The position numbers and the translations under genes were made by a program. The notes under the pieces were generated by a model that worked only from the letters and a program-made list of their open reading frames with translations, ran no database searches and was not told the origin of the DNA. A stretch of 6,486 bases of DNA. Source: an uncultured Rhodoferax sp. (GTDB lineage: Bacteria; Pseudomonadota; Gammaproteobacteria; Burkholderiales; Burkholderiaceae_C). Positions 5,902 through 6,486 of the stretch are shown here, one piece after another; the first letter of the stretch is position 1; every line of letters starts with the position of its first letter. The stretch is taken from positions 1-6,486 of the forward strand of contig CAKZJN010000262.1 in the NCBI GenBank assembly GCA_936943465.1, written 5' to 3'.

Positions 5902-6486
5902 TTAGCACTTGATTCCAACATGCAAGGCGGCAATGCCGCCGGTGAGGTTGTGGTAGTCCACATGGCCGAAACCACCTTTTTGCATCATGGCCTTTAGCTC
6001 CTGCTGGCCAGGATGCATGCGGATGGACTCGGCCAGGTAGCGGTAGCTCGCGTCGTCGCCGGCCACCAGCTTGCCCAGGCGCGGCAACACCTTGAAGGAA
6101 TACCAGTCGTAAACCTTTTCCAGCGGCTTGGCCACTTTGGAAAACTCCAGCACCAGCAATTTGCCGCCGGGCTTGAGTACCCGGTTCATCTCGGCCAGCG
6201 CCACATCTTTGTGGGTCATGTTGCGCAGGCCAAAGGCCACGCTCACCACATCAAAATAGTTGTCGGGGAAGGGCAGCTTTTCAGCGTCACACACCATAGT
6301 GGGCAGGGCGATGCCTTCGTCGAGCAGTCGGCTGCGGCCGGTGCTGAGCATGGCTTCGTTGATGTCGGTATGCACCACCTGCCCGCTGGCTCCCACTTTC
6401 TTGGAGAACGCCATGGCCAGATCACCAGTGCCACCGGCAATGTCCAGCGCGCGCTGGCCTTCTTTCAGATTGGCCACCATCACGGT
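5902..6486 (-). CDS. ubiE: UbiE/MenG C-methyltransferase (N-terminus cut by window edge)
   Basis: UbiE is the SAM-dependent C-methyltransferase that methylates the benzoquinol ring in ubiquinone synthesis (and demethylmenaquinone where menaquinone is made). The window holds 194 codons plus the stop; the family is about 245-250 residues, so roughly 50 N-terminal residues lie beyond the right edge. The reading begins TVMVANLKEGQRALDIAGGTGDL, where ALDIAGGTGDLA is SAM-binding motif I. It continues through D-INEAMLSTGR, CDAEKLPFPDNYFDVVSVAFGLRNM (the typical UbiE signature), and RVLKPGGKLLVLEFSK. It ends with YDWYSFKVLPRLGKLVAGD, YRYLAESIRMHPGQ and the C-terminal GGIAALHVGIKC. The internal GTG and ATG near 6483 are not the true start because the homology runs off the edge. 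It is the first visible gene of the block; any promoter lies outside. Confidence 0.97.
   Translation of the reverse strand, partial: TVMVANLKEGQRALDIAGGTGDLAMAFSKKVGASGQVVHTDINEAMLSTGRSRLLDEGIALPTMVCDAEKLPFPDNYFDVVSVAFGLRNMTHKDVALAEMNRVLKPGGKLLVLEFSKVAKPLEKVYDWYSFKVLPRLGKLVAGDDASYRYLAESIRMHPGQQELKAMMQKGGFGHVDYHNLTGGIAALHVGIKC

Noticed and set aside
1..6486. Search for mobile elements, CRISPR repeats, tRNA/rRNA genes, defence or toxin-antitoxin genes
   Set aside because: The window is filled by seven conserved co-directional housekeeping genes with gaps of at most 52 bases; nothing of these kinds is visible.

Overview
The window carries one compact, co-directional block of seven protein genes, all on the minus strand. 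It looks like chromosomal housekeeping DNA of a betaproteobacterium, most likely Burkholderiales and perhaps the Comamonadaceae (Rhodoferax/Polaromonas-like). I infer this from the protein sequences, the moderately high GC and the gene order; no database search was possible. Both ends cut through genes: ubiE lacks its N-terminus at the right edge, and aspS lacks its C-terminus at the left edge.

In transcription order (right to left) the genes are: ubiE (C-methyltransferase of ubiquinone/menaquinone synthesis, 5902 to beyond 6486); a signal-peptide-bearing Tim44-like membrane protein (4913-5878); ubiJ (SCP2-domain ubiquinone accessory factor, 4315-4875); ubiB (membrane atypical kinase/ATPase of ubiquinone synthesis, 2750-4318, overlapping ubiJ by four bases); a small FmdB-type zinc-ribbon protein (2377-2697); a DUF502 two-helix membrane protein (1694-2353, GTG start); and aspS (aspartyl-tRNA synthetase, 1646 to beyond 1).

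The right half is a ubiquinone module. It matches the ubiE-ubiJ-ubiB order known from E. coli, but a Tim44-like gene sits between ubiE and ubiJ. The left half (fmdB, DUF502, aspS) replaces the tat genes that follow ubiB in E. coli. It may have its own promoter, because an exact TATAAT lies in the ubiB-fmdB gap. Intergenic gaps are only 23 to 52 bases, so read-through of the whole block is also plausible. There is no gene-free stretch above 60 bases.

I saw no mobile element, CRISPR array, RNA gene or phage remnant, and no sign of an undescribed system. The points most worth a second look are the AspRS residues typical of a non-discriminating (AspRS/tRNA-Asn-charging) enzyme, the Tim44-like gene inside the ubi cluster, and a small perfect inverted repeat in the aspS leader.
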